64,000 nt of DNA from Sphingomonadales bacterium (GTDB taxonomy: Bacteria; Pseudomonadota; Alphaproteobacteria; Sphingomonadales; Sphingomonadaceae): the NCBI GenBank assembly GCA_016720115.1, contig JADJXT010000001.1, positions 1,364,001-1,428,000 on the forward strand, written 5' to 3'. Numbering within the stretch: the stretch's first letter is position 1; every line of letters begins with the position of its first letter. Positions 17,351 to 25,749 of this stretch are shown piece by piece. The notes below the pieces were generated by a model. The model was not told where the DNA came from, made no database searches, and was given only the letters and a program-made list of their open reading frames with translations. The translations under genes were made by a program, and so were the position numbers.

Positions 17351-19517
17351 CGACATCCACCCCCACACGCACGCCGCGCGGGAATTCGAGGCCGCCGAAC
17401 CACTCGCGCATGATATTCTGCAATTCGACCGAGCGCTGGGCATGAACCAGCAGCCGTTGCCGGTGCCTGCCGCGCAGCATCGCCAGCGGGGCCGGGGCGG
17501 GGCCATAGACGTGCATGCCTTCAATTTCGGGTGCCGAACCGCCGATGGCGCGCGCGGCTTCGATGGCCTCGCGCTCGTCTTCCGAACTGATGATGATCGC
17601 GGCAAAGCGGCCAAAGGGCGGGGCACCGGCGCGGCGGCGTTGAGCGGTTTCGGCGTCGTAAAAGGCATCCCGATCCCCTTCGACCAGCGCGGCGATCACG
17701 GGGTGCGAAGGATTACGCGTCTGGATGAACACCTCGCCGGGCTTCTCCGCACGACCGGCGCGACCGGCGGCCTGTGCGATCTGCTGGAAGGTGCGCTCTG
17801 CCGCGCGCAAATCGCCGCCTTCAAGGCCGAGATCGGCATCGATCACACCCACCAGCGTCAGGTCTGGAAAGTGATAGCCCTTGGTCACCAACTGCGTGCC
17901 GATGATGATGTCGACCGCCCTGTTTTCGACCAGCGCGACAAATTCTGCCGCCTTTTCGGGCGACCAGAGCGTGTCGGACGTCGCGACGATGGTGCGTGCT
18001 TCGGGGAACATGCGCTGCACCTCGTCGCTAATGCGCTCTACTCCGGGGCCGCAAGGGACAAGGCTGTCTTCGGCGCTGCATTCGGGGCAGGCGTCAGGCG
18101 GGGGCATCACATGGCCGCAATGGTGGCAGGCAAGGCGGCGGACAAGCCGGTGCTCGACCATCCATGCGGTGCAGTTCGGGCATTCAAACCGGTGCCCGCA
18201 ATTGCGGCACAAGGTGAGCGGCGCATAGCCACGCCGGTTGAGGAACAGCAGGCTCTGCTCGCCACGTTCGAGCCGTTCCTCCAGCGCCTTGAGCAGCGTC
18301 GGGGCAATCCAGTGGCCGCGCTCGGGCTGGTCGTGCGTCAGGTCGATCGCCTCGATCCTGGGCATCTTCGCAGCGCCGAAGCGGGAGGGGATTGCGAGGC
18401 CTGTATAGCGCCCGATGCTCACCATGTGGCGGCTTTCGAGCGCGGGTGTCGCGCTGGCCAGTACGACGGGGAAGCCCTCGAACTTGCCGCGCATCACCGC
18501 AACGTCGCGCGCGTGGTAGCGCACGCCGTCCTCCTGCTTGAAGCTGATCTCATGCGCCTCGTCGACGACGATCAGCCCCGGATTGGCAAAGGGCAGGAAC
18601 AGCGCCGAGCGCGCGCCCGCGACGACCTGCACCCGCCCCTCCGCCACGCCTCGCCAGACGCGGCGGCGCTGCGACTGTTTCATCCCCGAATGCCAGGTCG
18701 CAGGCTCCACCCCGAAGCGCGCTTCAAAGCGCTGCAGGAAGGGCTGGGTAAGGGCGATTTCAGGAAGCAAGACAAGAACTTGCTTGCCATAGTTTAGAGC
18801 TTCTGCGACTGCCTCAAAATAGGTTTCTGTCTTGCCCGATCCGGTCACGCCATCGAGCACAATGGGTTCGAACCGGCCCGCCTTCACCGCATCCCGCATC
18901 ACCCCTGCGGCTGCTTCCTGTAGCTCAGATAGTTCTGGATGATGATGCCCCGGATCGGGCGCAGCAAAGGGCGCATCGATGCTGACCGTCACCGGCTCCA
19001 GCGCGCCTGCTTTCACCAATCCACGGATCACGCCTTCGCTGACACCCGCCTGCTCGGCCAGTTCGCGCACCAGCCCCTGCGCATCGACCAATGCGTCGAG
19101 CGCGGCTGCCCGTTGCGGAGTCAGCCGGGCCGGTTCGATGCCCGATGGCCGATATTCGGTGACCGTCCCTCCCGCCGACAATGCGGCAGATGACGACAAA
19201 ACCATCCGCAAAACGGCGGCATGGTTCGAAAGATAATAGTCCGCTACCCAGTCAACCAGCCGCCGGAGGCCGGTGCGGATTGGCGGCACATCGACAAGCT
19301 CCAGCACATTGCGCAGGCGATGTTCCTCGACCGCTTCATCGCCGAACACACCTTCATCCCAGATAACGCCGACCATCTTGCGCGGGCCGAGCGGCACCAC
19401 GACCACCGATCCGACATCGGCGTTCATCCAGTCGGGCAGGCGATAGTCGAGCGGCCCGATCACCTGCGTCAACAGCACCACGCGCACGCGTTTGCCAGAG
19501 GGTCGGGGGCGATTCAT
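17331..19517 (-). CDS. priA: Primosomal replication protein N' (PriA helicase)
   Basis: A 728-residue 3'-to-5' helicase that restarts stalled replication forks. The N-terminal 3'-DNA-binding domain is followed by Walker A GVTGSGKTE at 223-231 and a DEAH box (VVDEAHE). Eight cysteines in four pairs (CRNC, CPNC, CHHC, CPEC) form the zinc-binding loop. All helicase motifs are present. The last residues and stop codon are supplied partly by an inserted hairpin element, yet the C-terminal DPYSFL is kept. Confidence 0.97.
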   Translation of the reverse strand: MNRPRPSGKRVRVVLLTQVIGPLDYRLPDWMNADVGSVVVVPLGPRKMVGVIWDEGVFGDEAVEEHRLRNVLELVDVPPIRTGLRRLVDWVADYYLSNHAAVLRMVLSSSAALSAGGTVTEYRPSGIEPARLTPQRAAALDALVDAQGLVRELAEQAGVSEGVIRGLVKAGALEPVTVSIDAPFAAPDPGHHHPELSELQEAAAGVMRDAVKAGRFEPIVLDGVTGSGKTETYFEAVAEALNYGKQVLVLLPEIALTQPFLQRFEARFGVEPATWHSGMKQSQRRRVWRGVAEGRVQVVAGARSALFLPFANPGLIVVDEAHEISFKQEDGVRYHARDVAVMRGKFEGFPVVLASATPALESRHMVSIGRYTGLAIPSRFGAAKMPRIEAIDLTHDQPERGHWIAPTLLKALEERLERGEQSLLFLNRRGYAPLTLCRNCGHRFECPNCTAWMVEHRLVRRLACHHCGHVMPPPDACPECSAEDSLVPCGPGVERISDEVQRMFPEARTIVATSDTLWSPEKAAEFVALVENRAVDIIIGTQLVTKGYHFPDLTLVGVIDADLGLEGGDLRAAERTFQQIAQAAGRAGRAEKPGEVFIQTRNPSHPVIAALVEGDRDAFYDAETAQRRRAGAPPFGRFAAIIISSEDEREAIEAARAIGGSAPEIEGMHVYGPAPAPLAMLRGRHRQRLLVHAQRSVELQNIMREWFGGLEFPRGVRVGVDVDPYSFL

Positions 19518-19661
19518 CTGGCGGATATAGGATGTGGTTGCCGCCCAGTCATCCTCCCCATCGCAAGTTGATGCGGAGGAACCAAATGCCCAACCCGTTC
19601 ATGGTAGAGTCGGAAACATTCTGATATTCGAGCGCTTTAGGGTTTTGGGAGGAGTCGCTTG

Positions 19662-20342
19662 ATGTCGATATTGTTCGAACGCCGCCAGATTTTGCTCGCC
19701 GGCGCAGCAGGTGCCACGCTCGCATTGCCCGGTTGCGCAGCCGGGCCGCGCTATAGCCTGGCCGAAGTGATCCGGCGGCTTTTGACGCTTGCCTCGCAAA
19801 ATGCCTTTGCGCTTTTGCTCCAGCCGGGCGGCTTTTGGGACAGTTCGGTGGCGCGCATTGCCTTGCCGGACCGGTTGGGCGGCGGACGGGGGACGACCAT
19901 CCTGTCGGCGGTCCTGCAAAGTCAGTCCTTCCGCGACCGGCTCCAGCGCCAGCTCAATCGTGCCGCCGAAAAGGGGGCGGAGCGCGCCGCGCCATTGATT
20001 GCAGACACGATCCGCATGGTCAGCATCGAAGCCGCCGATCAAATCGTGCGCGGCGGCCCGCAAGCCGCGACGCAGTTCCTTCGCGGAAAAATGGGCGTTG
20101 CGCTGTTCGACGCCATGCTGCCGGGCATATCCGAAGGGTTGCGTTTCTTCGACGATCAGGTGATCAACCGCGCGGTCCAGTCGGTCACCGGCTTCGACAT
20201 TGCGGCGCTTGGGCAGGATATCACGCGCAAGACCGACGATGCCATCTGGGCTGCCATCGGGCTTGAAGAGGAAGGCATCCGTGCCAATCCGCAAAAGACC
20301 AACGATCCGATGCTGATCGCTGTCTTTGGTCTGCTCCGATAG
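19662..20342 (+). CDS. DUF4197 family lipoprotein
   Basis: A 226-residue exported protein. An Arg-Arg pair and hydrophobic stretch lead to a lipobox (LPGC, Cys at about position 25), so it is probably a lipoprotein. The rest fits DUF4197 (LPDRLGGGRGTTILSAVLQS and DAMLPGISEGLRFFDDQ blocks), an uncharacterised family of Gram-negative envelope proteins. ATG at 19662 follows GGGAGGAG; an in-frame TTG one codon earlier is less likely. It diverges from priA and precedes the aldolase gene. Confidence 0.85.
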   Translation: MSILFERRQILLAGAAGATLALPGCAAGPRYSLAEVIRRLLTLASQNAFALLLQPGGFWDSSVARIALPDRLGGGRGTTILSAVLQSQSFRDRLQRQLNRAAEKGAERAAPLIADTIRMVSIEAADQIVRGGPQAATQFLRGKMGVALFDAMLPGISEGLRFFDDQVINRAVQSVTGFDIAALGQDITRKTDDAIWAAIGLEEEGIRANPQKTNDPMLIAVFGLLR

Positions 20343-20436
20343 CCCCCGGAAACGCAATATAGCGCTGTCCAAAGGTGGCGGCTTTTGCCTATAGGCATGG
20401 AAGTGATTCCAACCGCATTTAGAGAGCTGCGTACCC

Positions 20437-21090
20437 ATGAAATTCTTCGCCGACACCGCCGAAATCGCCGACATCAAGGAACTGGCCGCCACAGGCCTGC
20501 TTGATGGCGTCACGACCAACCCGTCGCTGATCATGAAGTCGGGCCGCGATTTCATGGAAGTCACCAAGGAAATCTGCGGGCTGACCGATGGCCCTGTATC
20601 CGCCGAAGTCGTCGCGCTCGATCATGCGACGATGATGAAAGAGGCCGAGGTGCTGCGCAAGATTGCCGACAATGTCTGCATCAAGGTACCGCTGACCATC
20701 GACGGCCTCAAAACCTGCAAGGCGCTGACCAGCGATGGCACGATGGTCAATGTGACGCTGTGCTTTTCGGCCAATCAGGCGTTGCTGGCGGCGAAAGCGG
20801 GGGCGACCTTTGTTTCCCCCTTTGTGGGTCGCCACGACGACAATGGTTTCGACGGCATGCAACTGATCAGCGATATTCGCCTGATTTACGACAATTATGA
20901 TTTCGGCACCGAAATCCTCGTCGCCAGCGTGCGCCACGGTATCCATGTTCTCGAAGCGGCAAAGATCGGTGCCGATGTGATGACCGCGCCGCCCTCGGTG
21001 ATCAAGGGGCTGTTCAAGCATGTGCTGACCGACAAGGGCATCGAAGGCTTTCTGGCGGATTGGGCCAAGACGGGTCAGGCCATCGGATAA
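20437..21090 (+). CDS. Transaldolase/fructose-6-phosphate aldolase (TalC/Fsa type)
   Basis: A 217-residue class I aldolase of the short transaldolase group. The N-terminal MKFFADTAEIADIKEL block, TTNPSLI, and IKVPLT with the Schiff-base lysine (about K87) are present. The C-terminal TAPPSVIKGLF block completes the fold. Proteins of this length act as transaldolase in many alphaproteobacteria, joining the pentose phosphate pathway to glycolysis, or as fructose-6-phosphate aldolase. The two cannot be told apart here. Confidence 0.93.
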   Translation: MKFFADTAEIADIKELAATGLLDGVTTNPSLIMKSGRDFMEVTKEICGLTDGPVSAEVVALDHATMMKEAEVLRKIADNVCIKVPLTIDGLKTCKALTSDGTMVNVTLCFSANQALLAAKAGATFVSPFVGRHDDNGFDGMQLISDIRLIYDNYDFGTEILVASVRHGIHVLEAAKIGADVMTAPPSVIKGLFKHVLTDKGIEGFLADWAKTGQAIG

Positions 21091-21182
21091 CCCCGCCAAA
21101 GATCAATAGCTGTATGGAATGGAAAGGCGGGCAAGCCTAGATTCATCGTCCAAGGACCGGGTTGACCGGCAGGAGGAACAGA

Positions 21183-21818
21183 ATGAACAAGCCCGAAATG
21201 GTGTTTCCCATCGCGCACATTCATTATGATGACGAGATTGACGATAGCGGCAAGCTTGTCGTTCCCGATGAGGTACTCGACGCGATCAAGACGCTGATTC
21301 GCTGGACGGGGGATGATCCTCGCCGTGAAGGGCTGCTGGATACGCCCCGCCGCGTCGGTCGAGCCTGGCGCGAATATTGCGCGGGCTATGCCGAAGATCC
21401 CGCGCATCACCTGTCGCGCACCTTTGAAGAGGTTGGCGGCTATCACGAGCTGGTGCTGCTCAAGGACATTCCATTCCAGTCGCATTGCGAACATCATATG
21501 GCGCCGATCATCGGCAAGGCATCGATCGCCTATATGCCGACCGATCGCGTGGTCGGCATTTCAAAGCTGGCACGCGTCCTCCACGGCTTTGCCCGCCGCC
21601 TGCAGGTGCAGGAACGGCTGACGGCAGAGGTTGCCAATTGCATCTGGGACAATCTGAAGCCCGAAGGCGTCGCGGTGGTGATCGAGGCGCAACATGGCTG
21701 CATGACCGGGCGCGGGGTGAAGGTGCATGGCGTCAACATGATAACCTCCAAATTGCTGGGCTGCTTCCTCGACGATACGCGCAGCCGCAAGGAAGTGATG
21801 AGCCTGATGGGCTATTGA
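21183..21818 (+). CDS. folE: GTP cyclohydrolase I
   Basis: A 211-residue enzyme that converts GTP to dihydroneopterin triphosphate, first step of folate synthesis. The zinc Cys and His lie in SHCEHHM and the second Cys in EAQHGCMTGRG, so this is the classical zinc-dependent type. AGGAGG is seven bases upstream of ATG 21183, which rules out the longer TTG-started frame. The N-terminal 30 residues are variable. Confidence 0.96.
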   Translation: MNKPEMVFPIAHIHYDDEIDDSGKLVVPDEVLDAIKTLIRWTGDDPRREGLLDTPRRVGRAWREYCAGYAEDPAHHLSRTFEEVGGYHELVLLKDIPFQSHCEHHMAPIIGKASIAYMPTDRVVGISKLARVLHGFARRLQVQERLTAEVANCIWDNLKPEGVAVVIEAQHGCMTGRGVKVHGVNMITSKLLGCFLDDTRSRKEVMSLMGY

Positions 21819-21858
21819 GACGGCCGGATGCGTCGGTAAGCGAGGTCCAATCCAAGTT

Positions 21859-21945
21859 CGTCATTCCCGCGAAGGCGGGAATCCATCGCCTGCCGTTGAA
21901 ATTTACAGGTCGGGTGATGGACCCCCGCCTTCGCGGGGGTGACGA
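21859..21945. repeat. Intergenic palindromic repeat, 87-bp subfamily
   Basis: It starts CGTCATTCCCGCGAAGGCGG and ends in the complementary CCCCGCCTTCGCGGGGGTGACGA, with a central AAATTTACA. It occupies most of the 224-base gap between folE and trkH. Copies of the same subfamily are at 41511-41597, 42255-42341 and 52826-52912; a longer subfamily is at 40932-41024 and 54791-54900. Confidence 0.85.
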
Positions 21946-22042
21946 GTGTCTAAAAATCGGTCTTAACCGCGACAATTTACGAGGCCTCGCTCTTCCCCCT
22001 TCGTCACAATGCCGGTAAGCTATTGCGTTCGAGGGGAAAGTC

Positions 22043-23443
22043 TTGGCCGAACAACCGCATCATCCCGAATATCTGGTGGAACGGCTCGCGGTCGGCACGC
22101 TTGACCGGTTGCTGAACCTCTTGTTCGCGCGCCCGGTGCAGGCGGTGGCGATGGTGTTTTTCATCGTCTCGCTGATCGGTGCGGGCGCGCTCAGTCTCCC
22201 GCTCGCGACCGAAAGCGGGCACCCGGTGCGCTTTGTCGATGCCTGGTTCACCGCCGTATCTTCGCTGTGCATCACCGGCCTCACGGTCTTCGATGTGGCG
22301 AGCCACTGGTCCGCCTTTGGCGAGACGGTGATTCTCGGGCTTGTCCAGATTGGCGGGCTTGGCATCATGTCAGCATCGGTGCTGATTGTCGCGATGTTCA
22401 GCCGCACCATGGGCTTTGGCATCCGGCGCGGGCTGGCGGCGGAAAATAGCGGCATCACCCCCGGCAATGTCCGCCCGCTGCTGCGCCTCATCATCGGCTT
22501 TACCATGGCGGTCGAAGCCGCGCTTGCCATCTGGCTGCTGTTCTGGCTCGTTATCGGGCACGGCTTTGCCGTCGATGATGCGCTGCGCCACGCCGCCTTT
22601 ATGGCCATCGCCTCGTTCAACAATGCGGGGATGACGCTGTGGCCAGACAATCTGATGGCCTTCCGTTCCGACTGGCTGTTCCTCGTTCCGGTGATGGCAA
22701 CCATCATGGTCGGAAGCATCGGTTATCCCGTGTTCCGCGATCTCTGGACGCAGCGGGGCTGGCGGCGGATCAGCCTGCACGGGCGGCTGACGCTGCTCGG
22801 TTTTGCGATCCTGCTGGCCGGGGGAACGGTGCTGTTCATCATCCTCGAATGGAACAATGCGGCGACGATGGGGGCGATGCCGGCGCACGAACATATCCTC
22901 AACGGCCTGTTCCTTTCGGTCACTGCGCGCACGGCGGGTTTCAACACCGTCGATACCGCGGCGCTGACCGACCAGTCGTTGATGCTCGCCTCCTTCCTGA
23001 TGTTCATCGGCGGAGGCAGCGCGGGGACGGGCGGGGGCATCAAGGTCGGCACGGCGATGATCGTGCTGCTGATCGTCTGGTCCGAAATCCGCAGCAAGCC
23101 CGATGTGGAGGCCTTTGGCCGCCGTATCGGCGATCATAACCAGCGCCGCGCGGTGGCGGTCGTCGTGCTCGGTGCCGTGCTGGTGATGGGCATGGGCTAT
23201 CTGCTGGTGGCGCTTTCGCCGCATCTGCAGCCGCGCGAGGTGATGTTCGAGACGATTTCGGCCTTTTCGACCACCGGGCTTTCCACTGGCATCACCGCGC
23301 AATTCACCGATCCGGGCAAATATCTGCTGATCTTCCTGATGTTCGTTGGCCGTGTCGGCCCGATCACGCTGTTTGCAGCGTTGGCCACGCGCGGCAAACC
23401 GGTCTTCTATCATTACCCCAAGGAGGAGGTTCTCATTGGCTAG
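22043..23443 (+). CDS. Potassium uptake protein TrkH/KtrB family
   Basis: A 466-residue potassium translocating subunit of the inner membrane. Four pore loops are visible in order: CITGLTVFD, FNNAGMT, ARTAGFNT and STTGLSTG, each with the filter glycine. About eight to ten membrane helices are present. It starts with TTG after GAGGGGAAAG. The 3' end overlaps the trkA-like gene by eight bases, so subunits are co-expressed. The size (about 50 kDa) resembles KtrB as much as TrkH. Confidence 0.93.
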   Translation: MAEQPHHPEYLVERLAVGTLDRLLNLLFARPVQAVAMVFFIVSLIGAGALSLPLATESGHPVRFVDAWFTAVSSLCITGLTVFDVASHWSAFGETVILGLVQIGGLGIMSASVLIVAMFSRTMGFGIRRGLAAENSGITPGNVRPLLRLIIGFTMAVEAALAIWLLFWLVIGHGFAVDDALRHAAFMAIASFNNAGMTLWPDNLMAFRSDWLFLVPVMATIMVGSIGYPVFRDLWTQRGWRRISLHGRLTLLGFAILLAGGTVLFIILEWNNAATMGAMPAHEHILNGLFLSVTARTAGFNTVDTAALTDQSLMLASFLMFIGGGSAGTGGGIKVGTAMIVLLIVWSEIRSKPDVEAFGRRIGDHNQRRAVAVVVLGAVLVMGMGYLLVALSPHLQPREVMFETISAFSTTGLSTGITAQFTDPGKYLLIFLMFVGRVGPITLFAALATRGKPVFYHYPKEEVLIG

Positions 23444-23867
23444 GAAAGCGAAAAATGCCGAAAAGAAAAGCGTCGCGGTTATCGGCCTTGGCCGCTTTGG
23501 CGAGGCCGTCGCGCTGCGGCTCGTCGCGCTGGGGCATGAGGTAATCGGCATCGATGAACGCGCCGAAATCGTCCAGAAACTGGCGGATGAGATGCCGCAT
23601 GTGGTGCAGGCGGATTCGACCGATACCGATGCCTTGCGCGCGCTGGGCGTGAACGAGGTCAATTATGCCGTGGTCGCGATCGGCGCGAGCCTTGAAGGCA
23701 GCGTGCTGTCGGTCCTCGCGCTGCAGGAACTGGGCATCAGGGATATCTGGGCCAAAGCCTCTACCCGCCAGCACGGTCTGATCCTGACGCGGCTGGGCGT
23801 ATCGAAGGTGGTCTTTCCGGAGGCTGACATGGGCCGCGCTTTGGCGGAGCAATTGTGCGGGGCTTGA
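23436..23867 (+). CDS. TrkA-N (RCK) potassium channel regulator, truncated
   Basis: A 143-residue Rossmann-fold RCK_N domain with the nucleotide-binding GLGRFG motif at about 15-20 and the IDERAE acidic turn. The start is TTG at 23436 with an excellent AAGGAGGAGG site inside the trkH gene. KtrA/TrkA homologues are usually about 220 residues with a C-terminal TrkA_C domain; here the frame ends (EQLCGA) right after RCK_N, 34 bases before an inverted-repeat element (23902-24042). Loss of the C-terminal domain is the likely cause. Whether the shortened protein still gates the channel is unknown. Confidence 0.85.
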   Translation: MARKAKNAEKKSVAVIGLGRFGEAVALRLVALGHEVIGIDERAEIVQKLADEMPHVVQADSTDTDALRALGVNEVNYAVVAIGASLEGSVLSVLALQELGIRDIWAKASTRQHGLILTRLGVSKVVFPEADMGRALAEQLCGA

Positions 23868-23901
23868 GGGAAGAGCGCGCCCGTTAGCGGCAGAAAGATT
23901 T

Positions 23902-24042
23902 GTTCACACGAAGACACGAAGGCACAAAGAAATAGCGCCTGCGCGAAGCGCATTTCACTATCGAAACATGCGGTTTTTCGGTCCGGTTGCAGTGATGAGC
24001 CGGCTTCGCCGGAAGCCCGACCTCTTCGTGCCTTCGTGTGAA
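23902..24042. mobile_element. Non-coding inverted-repeat element, related to the GxxExxY element
   Basis: Terminal arms at 23902-23921 (GTTCACACGAAGACACGAAG) and 24023-24042 are inverted and differ at one of 20 positions. Both fit the same pattern as the arms of the GxxExxY element at 31693-32142, with A in place of G at several sites. The 100 bases between them encode nothing recognisable. The element begins 34 bases past the stop of the truncated trkA. This is the main content of the 378-base gap between trkA and rplI. Confidence 0.6.
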
Positions 24043-24138
24043 CCATTATCATCGCCACCTTTGACCCCAGCACTTTATCATCGGGATCGCACCACAAAGC
24101 CGGGAGGGTGAGAACAGCCCACCACCGTTCGCACCAAC

Positions 24139-24169
24139 AAAAAGGCCGCCCGGCGCGTGGCGGGGCGGC
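24139..24169 (-). terminator. Terminator of the rpsF-rpsR-rplI operon
   Basis: On the minus strand GCCGCCC and GGGCGGC pair over an 11-base loop, followed by CTTTTTG. It lies about 75 bases after the rplI stop, with only a hairpin repeat in between. Confidence 0.8.
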
Positions 24170-24214
24170 TCTTTGTTTGTGGCTGCGACAGCAAAGTTGC
24201 TGGCCCACCCCCAA

Positions 24215-24238
24215 CCCCTCCCGCATGCGGGAGGGGAG
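24215..24238. repeat. Short G/C-rich hairpin repeat
   Basis: CCCCTCCCGC and GCGGGAGGGG pair around a two-base centre. It belongs with the hairpins at 17291-17337 and 60469-60570. It lies 8 bases beyond the rplI stop. Confidence 0.75.
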
Positions 24239-24245
24239 AGATGGA

Positions 24246-24917
24246 TCAGGCTTCTTCCTCGCCGGCGTCGGCCGAAAGACCTTCGGCGGCCTTGGCGGCG
24301 GCCTGTTCTTCTTTCAGCTTTTCGATGCGCGCGGCATCGGCGGCATCGGCTTCGTCGGCGGCGGCTTCGCGGGCTTCGGCCATTTCGATGGCCTGGGCAG
24401 CGAGTTCGGCCTGTTCGTCTTCGAACATCTGGTCGATGACGTTGACGCCGTCCTTCTGCAGCTCGGCCTCGTCGTCCGAACGCGCGACGTTGACGGTGAT
24501 GGTCACCGAAACTTCGGGGTGCAGCACGACGCGAACGTCGAACACGCCGAGCGTCTTGATCGGGCGTTCGAGAACGATCATCGCCTTCGAAACCTTGGCG
24601 TCCTGTGCGTTCAGGCCGTCGACAATGTCCTTCACCGAAACCGAACCGTAAAGCTGGCCGGTGTTCGAAGCGGCGCGGATCAGGACGATCTGCTTGCCTT
24701 CGACATTGGTGGCATGCTTTTCGGCATCGCCGCGACGGTTGGCATTGTCTGCCTCGATCTTCGCACGATTGGCTTCGAAAACCTTGCGGTTGGCTTCGTT
24801 GGCGCGCAGCGCCTTCTTGTTCGGAAGCAGGTAGTTGCGGGCATAGCCGTCCTTCACGGTGACGAGGTCACCGATGTGGCCCAGCTTTTCCACGCGTTCC
24901 AGCAGGATGATTTCCAT
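24246..24917 (-). CDS. rplI: 50S ribosomal protein L9, with long acidic tail
   Basis: A 223-residue large-subunit protein. The N-terminal L9 domain (MEIILLERVEKLGHIGDLV, GYARNYLLP) and the central helix are standard. After about residue 150 there is an extension of some 70 residues rich in Ala and Glu (AREAAADEADAADAAR), probably helical. E. coli L9 has about 150 residues; shorter extensions are common in alphaproteobacteria. Last gene of rpsF-rpsR-rplI. Confidence 0.96.
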   Translation of the reverse strand: MEIILLERVEKLGHIGDLVTVKDGYARNYLLPNKKALRANEANRKVFEANRAKIEADNANRRGDAEKHATNVEGKQIVLIRAASNTGQLYGSVSVKDIVDGLNAQDAKVSKAMIVLERPIKTLGVFDVRVVLHPEVSVTITVNVARSDDEAELQKDGVNVIDQMFEDEQAELAAQAIEMAEAREAAADEADAADAARIEKLKEEQAAAKAAEGLSADAGEEEA

Positions 24918-24929
24918 GGGGTCTTCTCC

Positions 24930-25154
24930 TTACTTCACGACATAGGGCATGAGGCCAAGGTGGCGCGCACGCTTGATGGCCTGGCTCAGTTCGCGCTGCT
25001 TCTTCGCCGAAACGGCGGTGATGCGCGAGGGGACGATCTTGCCGCGTTCAGAGACATAGCCCTGCAGCAGACGGGTATCCTTATAGTCGATGCGCGGAGC
25101 ATCCTTGCCCGAAAAGGGGCACGACTTGCGGCGACGGAAAAACGGACGTGCCAT
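24930..25154 (-). CDS. rpsR: 30S ribosomal protein S18
   Basis: A 74-residue small-subunit protein, full length, with RRRKSCPFSGKDAPRIDYKD at its start and the conserved RGKIVPSRITAVSAKKQRELSQAIKRAR core. It binds with S6 to the central domain of 16S rRNA and lies between rpsF and rplI with gaps of 3 and 12 bases. Confidence 0.98.
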   Translation of the reverse strand: MARPFFRRRKSCPFSGKDAPRIDYKDTRLLQGYVSERGKIVPSRITAVSAKKQRELSQAIKRARHLGLMPYVVK

Positions 25155-25157
25155 CGA

Positions 25158-25610
25158 TCAAATCTCCTCTTGAGCACGGGGAGCGCGGGCTTCGCGATCA
25201 CCACGGTCTGGGCGATCCCCACGGTCGGGGCGGGGGCCACGGTCAGGGCGGTCGCCAAAGCCACCGCGATCACCACGGTCGCTGCGTTCCTGCTTGCGCA
25301 TCATCACCGACGGGCCCTTTTCGTGCTCGTCGACGCGAACGGTCATGTAACGGATCACATCTTCGTTCATGCGGGTCTGGCGTTCCAGCTCGGCGACGGC
25401 ATCGCCCGACGCGTCAAGGTCGAGCATCACGAAATGCGCCTTGCGGTTCTTCTGGATCTTGTAGGCCAGGCTGCGAAGGCCCCAGGTTTCGGTCTTCACG
25501 ACCTTGCCCTGATTCTCTTCGACGATCTTGGTGGCATTTTCAGCCAGCGCATCTACCTGTGCCTGAGACAGGTCCTGACGCGCCAAAAAAACATGCTCGT
25601 ACAACGGCAT
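25158..25610 (-). CDS. rpsF: 30S ribosomal protein S6, with Arg-Gly-Asp tail
   Basis: A 150-residue small-subunit protein. The S6 fold runs from MPLYEHVFLARQDL to about residue 100 (VIRYMTVRVDEHEKG). It ends in a low-complexity tail of repeated RGD/RPD units (DRPDRGPRPDRGDRPDRGD) encoded by near-repeats in the DNA. ATG at 25610 is fixed by homology; the 42 codons before it in frame look unrelated. E. coli S6 instead carries a glutamate tail. Confidence 0.96.
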   Translation of the reverse strand: MPLYEHVFLARQDLSQAQVDALAENATKIVEENQGKVVKTETWGLRSLAYKIQKNRKAHFVMLDLDASGDAVAELERQTRMNEDVIRYMTVRVDEHEKGPSVMMRKQERSDRGDRGGFGDRPDRGPRPDRGDRPDRGDREARAPRAQEEI

Positions 25611-25749
25611 GGGCGTCTTCCTTTTCCTTGCCGATCGCTGACGCCGCCCCATGCGAACGCCCCTCCGGCTTTCTTGTTTCACCCGGGAAGCCCCGGGCGA
25701 AGGCGCGCCATTACGCGCAGTGGCGCGGAAATGCAAGGGGATTGCAGGA

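Noticed and set aside
21108..21118. A third occurrence of AGCTGTATGGA, the core of the duplicated 13-mer at priA
   Set aside because: Only 11 bases match and no hairpin element adjoins it, so chance or a distant relic cannot be told apart.
25195..25290. Tandem GATCACCACGGTC-like repeats resembling a CRISPR or VNTR
   Set aside because: They code in frame for the RGD-rich tail of ribosomal protein S6 and have no spacers.
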